Assembly: GCA_002868865.1 (NCBI GenBank)
Contig: PKUC01000109.1
Coordinates: forward strand, 1 to 35,723
Direction of reading: 5' to 3'
Source: Desulfuromonas sp.
Lineage (GTDB): Bacteria > Desulfobacterota > Desulfuromonadia > Desulfuromonadales > Geopsychrobacteraceae
Length of the DNA: 35,723 bases
Of the stretch, positions 26,219 to 33,357 are shown in pieces. Both the position numbers and the translations under genes were made by a program. Every line of letters starts with the position of its first letter. Positions within the stretch are counted from its first letter, which is position 1. The notes beneath the pieces were generated by a model, which had not been told where the DNA came from, searched no databases, and saw nothing but the letters and a program-made list of their open reading frames with translations.

Positions 26219-27586
26219 TTACAAAACCGACAATCTGCCGCGCAGATAGTCCCGCACGTCCGGCCTTAGTCCCTCAAAAACCAAGGCCTGTCGATAAGCC
26301 TGTTTCGCCTGAACGGAATCGCCGATCTGTTCCAGTGCAATCCCACGCCCCATCCACCACAAGGGCCGACGGTTATCGACCTGCAGCAACTCCGTATACA
26401 GCAAGGCAGCCTCTGCAAAACGTCCGTTCTCCTGCAGCAGTGCCGCTTTTAGAGCGTGAAAGTCTGTCGCATCCGCCAGGGCAGGCTGCGGAGGCATCTC
26501 CAGAACGAGTAATGCCCGCTCTGCATCCCCAGCTGCGAACAACCACTGAGCTGACCGCATCGTCAAGGCAGGATGGTGGAGGTGAAGAGTCAACCCGGCT
26601 TCGATCACTGCGGTCACAGCCGGATTGCCATCGTTCAACTGCAAATCGATCAGGGCCAAACGCGCTTCGAGCAGGTCAGGAGCCTCCAGCAGGGCCTGCT
26701 CAAACTGATCCTGCGCATCGACACGATCACCGGCCTGCAGCGCGGCTACTCCCCGCTGATAAGCGGTGCGAGCGAGTTGCTCTGCCGTCGGAGCTTGACG
26801 GACCTTGGTCATGCTCGGTGCCGGGATATTTTCGATTTTAGCGTTGTCTTGACTGTCACCCGGGGTGAGCGTTCCTACCGTCTCCGCCTGAATTTCAGTG
26901 GCAACCACTGGCGCGGTCACCTGAAGCTGCATCCGGGTCAACTCGACCAGCAAACGCTGCCCGTAAAAATTATCCGCCGGGAGCACCAGCGACTTGACCT
27001 GCACCGCTTGCCGCAGTGCGACGTCAAGAGTTAGGTTTCCCTCGCTGTGCCGCAGATCAACATTATCGATCATCGCTCCCTGCAAGGGGTTCATCACCGG
27101 CAACTGTGCGGACATCCCCTCGAGAGAGATCCTCAGCTGACCCGATTCTTGATTTTGCTTCAGAGCAAAGCGGGGCATGCGATCAAATTCAAGCATCAGA
27201 CGCGCAGAACTGTTCGACTCAAACAGATCAACATTGAGCAGCCGGGCTTGTCGCCCGACCACCGCAAGCTGGTCAGCGGGTGGTTGTTCTTCACCCCCTG
27301 ACACAATCGGATGAGGAGCCATTCCGGTCTCCGCAACCGATCCTGCAGGAGAAACTGGACCGGACAGGGATCCAATTGGAGCAGACGGATCTGTTGGTCG
27401 TATCAGCAGAAGCAGCCCACCGGCAAGAAAGACAGTCAGTATCGCGACCACAAACAGGGTCCGTCGAACGGGCCGCGGGGAGGCAGGATTCACCTCATGA
27501 CGGGTCTCAGTGATGTCTGTCGGCAGGTCCCTCTCGGCAGCGCGCCGTTTCTCCAGGTCCTTCAGCATCTGGATAATCAGACTCAT
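26219..27586 (-). CDS. mshN: MshN-like TPR protein with AMIN-type domain
   Basis: A 455-residue protein anchored by one membrane helix (about 43-62). Its cytoplasmic N-terminus begins MSLIIQMLKDLEKRRA, a signature of MshN and GspB-like proteins. The periplasmic part contains a beta-rich AMIN-like domain (about 110-220), which may contact peptidoglycan or the secretin, and C-terminal TPR repeats (about 285-450). The open frame extends to 27673, but ATG 27586 is chosen since it overlaps the mshM stop by 4 bases (ATGA) and gives the conserved start. MshN probably works with MshM and MshL in building the envelope-spanning complex. Confidence 0.88.
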   Translation of the reverse strand: MSLIIQMLKDLEKRRAAERDLPTDITETRHEVNPASPRPVRRTLFVVAILTVFLAGGLLLLIRPTDPSAPIGSLSGPVSPAGSVAETGMAPHPIVSGGEEQPPADQLAVVGRQARLLNVDLFESNSSARLMLEFDRMPRFALKQNQESGQLRISLEGMSAQLPVMNPLQGAMIDNVDLRHSEGNLTLDVALRQAVQVKSLVLPADNFYGQRLLVELTRMQLQVTAPVVATEIQAETVGTLTPGDSQDNAKIENIPAPSMTKVRQAPTAEQLARTAYQRGVAALQAGDRVDAQDQFEQALLEAPDLLEARLALIDLQLNDGNPAVTAVIEAGLTLHLHHPALTMRSAQWLFAAGDAERALLVLEMPPQPALADATDFHALKAALLQENGRFAEAALLYTELLQVDNRRPLWWMGRGIALEQIGDSVQAKQAYRQALVFEGLRPDVRDYLRGRLSVL

Positions 27587-28506
27587 CGATAACCCCGCAA
27601 CACCAAGACCGTCACCAGCGCAACCAGCAGAATCAGTCCGCACTCCAGAAACACCCTTTGCAGACTGGCCCATGGTGCAGACGTCGATCCGGATCTTGCG
27701 TCGCCAACGGTATCGGCGACGGCAGCTTCCATAAGGGAGGCATCAACATCGCTGCGCCCCTTGCCATAAGCGGCCAGTAGTGCCTTGTGAGCCAGCAGGT
27801 TGATAATCCTTGGAACCCCGGAACTGGCAGCGTAAAGCAGACGGGTCGCAGCATCCTGAAAAATAGCGGTGCCAACATATCCCGCTGTCTTGAGTCGGTG
27901 TTCGAGATAGCCCTGCACCTCGGCCTGGGTCATCGCCGACAACGCATACGAAAAGGTGATCCGCTGACGCAGTTGGCGAAGCTCATGCTTTTCGAGACGC
28001 TGTTCAAACTCGGGCTGAGCGAAAAAGAAAATATGCAGCAGCTTCTCCTTTTCCGTTTCGAGATTGCTGAGCAGGCGCAGAGCTTCCAGTGTCTTAAAAG
28101 GCATCGCCTGGGCTTCGTCGATCAGAATCACCAGCGGTCGGTTGCGGTCGCGTAAGCGAATCAGCTCCTGCAGAATATCCTGATTCAACTGCTGCACCGT
28201 CGCAGTATCGGACAGGGTCAATTTCAGTTCGCTGACAATCGCCTGATAGAGTTCTTTGGGGGTAAGGAGCGGATTGGGCAGATAGACGGTTTCACAATCG
28301 GCTTGCAGGACCTTGAGCATCTGCCGGCACAGCAGGGTTTTTCCGGTACCGACTTCACCGATAACCCGGACAAAACCTTCACCATTACGCAGCGCCACAC
28401 GCAGTACATCGACCGCTTCCTGATGCCCACTGTAGCGGTAGTAATATTCGGTGTCGGGGGTCAGAGAAAACGGTTTTTCCCTGAACCCAAAGAACTGTTC
28501 GTACAT
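27583..28506 (-). CDS. mshM: MshM, ExeA-like AAA+ ATPase
   Basis: A 307-residue AAA+ protein starting MYEQFFGFREKPFSLTPDT, the hallmark of ExeA/MshM proteins. Walker A GEVGTGKT is at 50-57 and Walker B LVILIDEAQ at 125-133. One C-terminal membrane helix (about 284-303) is followed by a short basic tail. Related ExeA works with ExeB to insert the secretin through peptidoglycan; MshM probably does the same for MshL. It lies 28 bases after mshL and overlaps mshN by 4. Confidence 0.93.
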   Translation of the reverse strand: MYEQFFGFREKPFSLTPDTEYYYRYSGHQEAVDVLRVALRNGEGFVRVIGEVGTGKTLLCRQMLKVLQADCETVYLPNPLLTPKELYQAIVSELKLTLSDTATVQQLNQDILQELIRLRDRNRPLVILIDEAQAMPFKTLEALRLLSNLETEKEKLLHIFFFAQPEFEQRLEKHELRQLRQRITFSYALSAMTQAEVQGYLEHRLKTAGYVGTAIFQDAATRLLYAASSGVPRIINLLAHKALLAAYGKGRSDVDASLMEAAVADTVGDARSGSTSAPWASLQRVFLECGLILLVALVTVLVLRGYR

Positions 28507-28534
28507 CGTTTCGATGTCCGTTCTAATCAGAAGG

Positions 28535-30271
28535 CTATTGCTCGCCCTTCAACCACGACCGCTGCATCTGTGGGGAAAGAGTTTTGATCCGCTGTTGAGT
28601 CGCCTGCAGACTGTCGGTCCAATCCCGGCTACTGCGGATCACCTGCGGGCGCAGCAGAATCACCAGTTCGCTCTTGCTCGAAACCGATTTGGTATGACGG
28701 AACAGCCCGCCGAGAATCGGGATCTTGCTCAACACCGGGACTCCGGCTTCCTGCTCATCGAGGGTGTCCTGCATCAGGCCACCAATAACAACCAACTGCC
28801 CACTCTCGGCGTGGACGACACTATCCGACTCGCGAACCGTGCTGTATGCCACAGGAATCGACTGATTGACGCCAAACACATTGATCTCTTTGGTCTGATC
28901 GATCACCTCGCTGACGGTGGGGTGAATGTGCAGAGTGATCCGGCTCGCTTCATCAATCTGCGGAGTGACATCAAGGGCAATCCCCGAAAAGAACGGAGTC
29001 AGGGTGACATCGGTTTTGTTTGTTACCGAGGTGCCGGTGGTTGTATCACTGGAGATATCGGTCACAAAATACTCGTCGGATCCAACCTTGATCACCGCTT
29101 TCTGGTTATTAACCGTCGAAATCCGTGGGCTGGACAGCACCTGCACGTCACCCTGATTCTCGAGCATCTCGATAAACGCCTGGAAATCGTCGGTATTCAA
29201 CGCTAGACTGAACATTCCACCGAACGCAAGGGCATCGAGACCATCCGGCAACAGCTGGCCCGGTGCCAGATTACCTCTGTTGCCTGCGGTCACTGCCGGT
29301 TCCTGGGTCAACAGCGATCCACCACCGGTCTGGCCGATCAGCGCATTGGTCGTCGAGCCGTTTCCGGCAAGGGCCGACCAGTTGATTCCGGTCTGAAAAC
29401 CATCCGACAGGCTCACCTCGATGACTTTGGCTTCGAGAATGACCTGACGCTGCAAATTGCCCTGAATGGTTTTTAGATAATTATCGACCAGAGACAGCTC
29501 GTCCGGCATGGCCACAACCACAACCACTCCCGCCTGGGGCTGGACGATGACCTTACGTCCCCCGTCGTTGCCGATCAGGCTCTCGACCGCGCTGCGCAGT
29601 TCGCTCCAGAAATCAGCCGTCGATTCCGTTTCGATCCGGCTCCCCGAAACGCTTTCCGTCCTCTGGGACGAATCGCCGCCATCACTATCATCTCCCGACC
29701 CCTGGGTTCCCACCTGAGTAATCTGCCCCGAACTGACCCGGGTATGGGATGTCCCTTTGCGCACCAGGTTGAGATAGTTGACCTGAAACGTTCGCGACTG
29801 CAGTCCGACCGGCATCACCTGGTAAATGCTGCCCGATTTAACGTAGGGGTATCCGTAAACGTTTTTCACGACCTCCAGTACTTCAGCGACAGTGGTACTT
29901 TTCAGATCAACGCTGATCTCACCTGCAACATCGGGATGTACGACCATGTTGTCGCGAGTCCCTTCCACCAGGCTCATAAAAAACTCCCGGGCAGGGACCT
30001 GGGTCGCAGCAATATCAAAACGGGGTCCTTCAGATTCAGGAGCAGGGACGTACAGAGATTGAGTGGCGGGAATCAACGCCGATCGGATCGATGCGGGCGG
30101 TAACGGCGGCGCGGAACCTGTCACAACAGACGCGGGCCCGGCATCGTCAAAGGTCTTCTGAATATCATCCATCGGTTCTCCCCCGCGCGGAGGAGGGGCG
30201 CACCCTGCAGAGACGATCAGAACCACCAGAATCAGAGCAGGCAAGCAGTATGTTCTCACCAGTGAATGCAT
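28535..30271 (-). CDS. mshL: MshL, outer-membrane secretin of the MSHA pilus
   Basis: A 578-residue lipoprotein secretin. The signal sequence ends in a lipobox-like VSAGC with C24 as the lipidated residue. N domains occupy about 85-265, with the STTVAEVLEVVKNVYGYPY segment of the N0/STN type and a serine, glycine and aspartate-rich linker around 190-215. The secretin barrel region starts near QVILEAKVIEVSL and ends with SKIPILGGLF. It forms the gated outer-membrane ring through which the pilus emerges. Its ATG overlaps the mshK stop by one base (TAATG). Confidence 0.95.
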   Translation of the reverse strand: MHSLVRTYCLPALILVVLIVSAGCAPPPRGGEPMDDIQKTFDDAGPASVVTGSAPPLPPASIRSALIPATQSLYVPAPESEGPRFDIAATQVPAREFFMSLVEGTRDNMVVHPDVAGEISVDLKSTTVAEVLEVVKNVYGYPYVKSGSIYQVMPVGLQSRTFQVNYLNLVRKGTSHTRVSSGQITQVGTQGSGDDSDGGDSSQRTESVSGSRIETESTADFWSELRSAVESLIGNDGGRKVIVQPQAGVVVVVAMPDELSLVDNYLKTIQGNLQRQVILEAKVIEVSLSDGFQTGINWSALAGNGSTTNALIGQTGGGSLLTQEPAVTAGNRGNLAPGQLLPDGLDALAFGGMFSLALNTDDFQAFIEMLENQGDVQVLSSPRISTVNNQKAVIKVGSDEYFVTDISSDTTTGTSVTNKTDVTLTPFFSGIALDVTPQIDEASRITLHIHPTVSEVIDQTKEINVFGVNQSIPVAYSTVRESDSVVHAESGQLVVIGGLMQDTLDEQEAGVPVLSKIPILGGLFRHTKSVSSKSELVILLRPQVIRSSRDWTDSLQATQQRIKTLSPQMQRSWLKGEQ

Positions 30272-30639
30272 TACAAATGACTCCCTTTCTCGGCACCGTA
30301 AGGCGCAGAGATCATTTTCAAACCGGTTCCGGGCCGGCGCAGAACAACAGTCTTCTTGTTACGAACCAGAACAACCCGGTCGGCATCGACCTGGATCAGT
30401 TTATAGCCATCGATCCGGTCCCCAAGGCTCATGGCACGGTCATTGATAACGGCGACCGACCGATCGGCAGACAGCAGCACGGCGCTTAACCGCCACTCGG
30501 AGGTCTTCTCGACCGCCTTTTTTTCAACGTTCGAAGGCACATGACTCGGCCGCATCGGATCCTGTAATCTGGAAGCGCCGCTCACAACCGGCAGCGTCAC
30601 CAGCAGAATGCCTGCGATGATTAAAATCCTGTTAGCCAC
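30271..30639 (-). CDS. mshK: MshK-like periplasmic protein
   Basis: A 122-residue protein with an N-terminal signal sequence or anchor (about 1-20) followed by DPMRP, as in MshK. A small beta-rich C-terminal part carries LSAVLLSADRSVAVIND and the segment RVVLVRNKKTVVLRRP, like PilP- and GspC-type proteins that link inner-membrane components to the secretin. It starts with GTG at 30639, inside the 3' end of mshJ, with AAGGGG upstream. Sequence conservation is low, so the call rests partly on position between mshJ and mshL. Confidence 0.8.
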   Translation of the reverse strand: MANRILIIAGILLVTLPVVSGASRLQDPMRPSHVPSNVEKKAVEKTSEWRLSAVLLSADRSVAVINDRAMSLGDRIDGYKLIQVDADRVVLVRNKKTVVLRRPGTGLKMISAPYGAEKGSHL

Positions 30640-31294
30640 CGATCCACCCCTTCTCCAAACTTAAGGTATGTATCGTCACGCGAACCGTCGCCTTGGGATA
30701 GGTCTGCGTCTCGATCTCCAGATCATCCCACACCAGCCGTCGGGGCAGATCGTCGAGCGACCTCAGGTAGGTCAGAGTCGCCAGATAATCGCCGGAAAAC
30801 TCCATCTGCATGGCATGGCGATAGAGCGCAAGAGTCTGCTGATCGGTCGCCTGTGGCGAAATCTGCAGCGGCTCGGGGGCGAAGTTTTCCAAACTGACCA
30901 GGGTCAACTTCTTCTGCTTGTTCAGCAGCGCCTTGAGCAACTCTGGCATCTCCCGCGGTGAAACCAGATCGGCCACGTTTTCAGCCAGCGACAGACGCAC
31001 TCGCTCGTTTTCAGCAGTCAACACCGCGAGACGGTCCCGGTTTTCACGATCCGGGTCGAATCCCTTGCGCGCTTCAAGGATCGTTTTTTGCGCCGTCAGA
31101 TCGGCGATATCTGTCTGGGCTTGCAACAACTCCTGCTGCCCCTGACGGGCTTTTGCCAGTAGGGGCGTCGCGATCAGCGCATCCCACAGCACATAAACCA
31201 CTGCCGCACAGCAAAGCACCAACAACAGACGTTCCCGCAGCTGGCGCTGGTCATACCAGTGAATCAGGTCTGCAACGTTGAACGATTTCGACAT
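30632..31294 (-). CDS. mshJ: MshJ, PilO/GspM-like inner-membrane protein
   Basis: A 220-residue bitopic membrane protein: short cytoplasmic N-terminus, helix at about 21-43, coiled coil (about 48-110) and a ferredoxin-like periplasmic domain. The segment SLENFAPEPL and the ending VTIHTLSLEKGWIGG match MshJ, whose family often ends in this way. With the PilN-like partner it forms the alignment complex between MshI in the cytoplasm and the secretin. Start overlaps the previous stop by one base (TGATG); 3' end overlaps mshK by 8 bases. Confidence 0.88.
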   Translation of the reverse strand: MSKSFNVADLIHWYDQRQLRERLLLVLCCAAVVYVLWDALIATPLLAKARQGQQELLQAQTDIADLTAQKTILEARKGFDPDRENRDRLAVLTAENERVRLSLAENVADLVSPREMPELLKALLNKQKKLTLVSLENFAPEPLQISPQATDQQTLALYRHAMQMEFSGDYLATLTYLRSLDDLPRRLVWDDLEIETQTYPKATVRVTIHTLSLEKGWIGG

Positions 31295-31896
31295 CAGTAC
31301 TCCCCCGAAACCGATTCGAGGCTAAAGGTCACCTGTCCCGGCCGTTCTGAAAGCCGGGCCAACTTCAACCGAGAAAAGACCTGACCATCCAACACATCTG
31401 CAGACGCAAGCGTCTGTAAATAGAGGGGGATATGCTCCGGAGTAAGAGCCGCTCCGGACAACAGAATATCGTTCCCTCCTGCGGCCAGATGGATCTTTTC
31501 CAGCCAAAGCCCTTCGAGACGATGCCTCGCCAGGCCGTCAAGGATATCGAGGATGCTGGCGTTGATCTGCTCATCCCGCGATGAAAAATATCCCAGCATC
31601 TGATTCTGTGCTGCCAGCTTCTGCTCAGCCGTGGCGATATCCGCTTCAAGTTGCGCATCTTTTTGTGGCGCTGGATATTGTTCACTGAGCTGCACAACTT
31701 CGGCAGAAAGAAGATCCCGCTGTGACTGGAGAGAGGTCAACTCCTCAAGGCTGGCATTCAGTGTCCAGAAATCATAAAGACTGATAACACTCAACAGCCC
31801 GCACAAGAGTACAAAGAGAAATCCGACCTGCTTCAGATTCAGTGGTTGCGGTCTGTCGATCAGGCTGTCCTGATAAAGATTGATCTGCTGTCTCAT
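31294..31896 (-). CDS. PilN-like MSHA biogenesis protein (second MshI-type gene)
   Basis: A 200-residue bitopic protein starting MRQQINLYQDSL, the short N-terminal motif by which PilN-type proteins dock to PilM-type ATPase-fold partners. One membrane helix (about 24-42) precedes a coiled coil (about 47-105) and a small periplasmic domain with LEGLWLEKIHLA. In MSHA loci this slot between MshI and MshJ is often called MshI2. The start codon overlaps the mshI stop by one base. Function as PilM-PilN-PilO-like alignment complex is inferred from family. Confidence 0.82.
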   Translation of the reverse strand: MRQQINLYQDSLIDRPQPLNLKQVGFLFVLLCGLLSVISLYDFWTLNASLEELTSLQSQRDLLSAEVVQLSEQYPAPQKDAQLEADIATAEQKLAAQNQMLGYFSSRDEQINASILDILDGLARHRLEGLWLEKIHLAAGGNDILLSGAALTPEHIPLYLQTLASADVLDGQVFSRLKLARLSERPGQVTFSLESVSGEY

Positions 31897-32810
31897 CAGT
31901 GATGCTCCCGTCGCAAAGCACCGCCGATCGCAATCAGGGATCGGCTCACCTCGATCGGTGCGATATCATCAGGGATCGCCATCACCTCACTCAGACGTAA
32001 CTCTTCAACATGGGTCGGCAGATCAGCAAGAGCGGACAATAATTCTGTGACACCCTGGGTGGTCTGAGCCACAAGCAGGCGAGACACCAGCGGTAACTGG
32101 AAACCGCTTTCGCAGTAATCGAAGGTCCGCTGAACCTCCAGAACGATCGCTTCGAGCTGTCGTTGAAGAAGCTCTGCATCCTCCCTGCCGGCGCGCAGGT
32201 CTTTCATGCCGACACCGAGATAACGGGTGACGTACTGAACCCCCTCTCTGACAATCGTCAGCATGCCCCCTTGCTCTTCGAGATAAAGGATCGCTGTACC
32301 ACGCTCATCGCCCTGAAACAGTTCAGCGATATTGCGCAGTGCGAACTCCGCAATATCGATCGCCACCGGAACCAGTTCGGCCTGCCCCGCCAGCTCGATG
32401 TAGTGCTTGAGCATGGATCGTTTGGCGGCGACGGCAAACTCTGTCGGCCGACGGTCGCCGCCGAACGGCGTGACCTGAAAAACATCAATAACGGCCTCTT
32501 CGACAGGAAATTCAAGCAGGTCACGAATCTGCCAGCGTGCCGCCTCACGTTTTTCATCTTGAGGGAGTTCCGCCAGATCGAGTTGGACAAGTTGATAATC
32601 TGAGGGCGAGAGGATCGAGACGACATCAAGTTTCTGGCACCCTTGGCGCTTGATAACATCGCTGGGCGATTCTTCATCTGTCGCCACAAACAGCAACGTC
32701 GGAGCCCCCTGTTTATCGTGCCGCACACAGGCGACATCGAACCCTTTTGCCCCGTAGCTCAGGCCAATAACCCTGCTATCTCCTCTGCTTTTCCGACTAA
32801 AAAGGCCCAG
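31896..32810 (-). CDS. mshI: MshI, PilM-like actin-fold protein, probable CTG start
   Basis: A 304-residue soluble protein with a PilM/actin-like fold, cytoplasmic partner of the PilN-like protein. Family phrases are PSDYQLVQLDLAELPQDEKREAARW, DLLEFPVEEAVIDVF and the glycine-rich YLGVGMKDL. The usual start-codon rule would put the start at GTG 32726, but reading upstream to the stop at 32868 gives in-frame LGLFSRKSRGDSRVIGLSYG, just the expected MshI N-terminus with its first beta strand. No ATG, GTG or TTG exists in that stretch; CTG at 32810 has GGAGG five bases before it and is my choice. It heads the minus arm of the MSHA locus. Confidence 0.75.
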   Translation of the reverse strand: MGLFSRKSRGDSRVIGLSYGAKGFDVACVRHDKQGAPTLLFVATDEESPSDVIKRQGCQKLDVVSILSPSDYQLVQLDLAELPQDEKREAARWQIRDLLEFPVEEAVIDVFQVTPFGGDRRPTEFAVAAKRSMLKHYIELAGQAELVPVAIDIAEFALRNIAELFQGDERGTAILYLEEQGGMLTIVREGVQYVTRYLGVGMKDLRAGREDAELLQRQLEAIVLEVQRTFDYCESGFQLPLVSRLLVAQTTQGVTELLSALADLPTHVEELRLSEVMAIPDDIAPIEVSRSLIAIGGALRREHH

Positions 32811-33090
32811 CTCCGCCTCCGTATAAAAATAGAAACATTTCCTGAATTTGCTAAAATTACACGAAATTTAACCTTATTATAGGTCAATAATCAACAGAAA
32901 AAGGACAGCAACCCAGCAAAGACCACTCCCACAGAGGCAGTGAAAACTGGATTACAGGCCCTGTGCTCCAACGCGACCTCACAGAAAGACCAATCAGAAC
33001 CTTTTTTGTCACTTTTTAGGGCCAAAGAGGATTTAAGTATTGATTTTTAAGCAACAAAACCTTAAGTTAAAAAACTCATATACTTATATA
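32811..33090. promoter_or_regulatory. AT-rich divergent promoter region between mshI and the adhesin gene
   Basis: No gene is supported here. On the minus strand TATAAT at 32881-32876 is a perfect -10 hexamer about 65 bases before the mshI start, but no good -35 lies 16-18 bases upstream, suggesting an activator or a non-classical promoter. On the plus strand TATACT (33079-33084) or TATATA (33085-33090) could serve as -10 for the adhesin leader, again with a poor -35. The stretch is clearly richer in A and T than the flanking genes. Confidence 0.5.
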
Positions 33091-33192
33091 CCTTCTCCGA
33101 CAAGAGCAAACGCGGGGCAACCCGCGGACGCAGAGTCACGGGACCGCTGCAGCGTATTAGCTGCAGCGGTCAGCCGAGCCGCCGAAGAGAAG
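33091..33192 (+). ncRNA. GEMM-I riboswitch aptamer, cGAMP-type (A20) signature
   Basis: The core matches the GEMM-I consensus. P1 pairs 33092-33097 with 33187-33192 (plus two pairs inside a 2-base bulge). P2 is a perfect 6-bp stem (33111-33116 with 33121-33126) capped by the GNRA tetraloop GCAA. The conserved strands are GAGCAAAC (33104-33111) before it and GGACGCAGAG (33126-33135) after it. P3 is a perfect 12-bp stem (33142-33153 with 33160-33171), followed by AGCCGAGCCGCC as in the 3' core. The base aligned to G20 of Vibrio Vc2, which contacts the ligand, is A at 33105; A here is the feature of GEMM-I members that prefer 3',3'-cGAMP. The base aligned to A47 is 33132. It lies directly upstream of a giant adhesin gene. 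Confidence 0.88.
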
Positions 33193-33270
33193 ACGCCAAC
33201 TTGCATCCACCCTACGGATACAACCCCCCTTTGGGCAACGGTCTATCTAGTTGCACCCCTTGGGAAATAG

Positions 33271-33314
33271 AGCGTCTGTCGCGGCTGAAATACACGTCAC
33301 AGGCGCTTTTTTTT
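33271..33314 (+). terminator. Riboswitch expression-platform terminator
   Basis: A 9-bp stem (33271-33279 with 33299-33307, one G-T pair) is followed by a run of eight T, about 44 bases before the adhesin ATG. Two rival pairings would break it: the 3' arm can instead form a hairpin with 33315-33319 (T run in the loop), and the 5' arm 33272-33277 is fully complementary to 33191-33196 at the aptamer P1 end. A further hairpin (33233-33239 with 33250-33257) lies between aptamer and terminator. Confidence 0.8.
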
Positions 33315-33357
33315 GCGCCAATCACGCAGGTAGGCCACGCGCCAAAGAGGAGCATCC

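Noticed and set aside
33302-33319. Hairpin GGCGC-T8-GCGCC read as a terminator by itself
   Set aside because: The T run is in the loop rather than after the stem, so it is not a terminator; it is kept only as a possible competitor of the true one.
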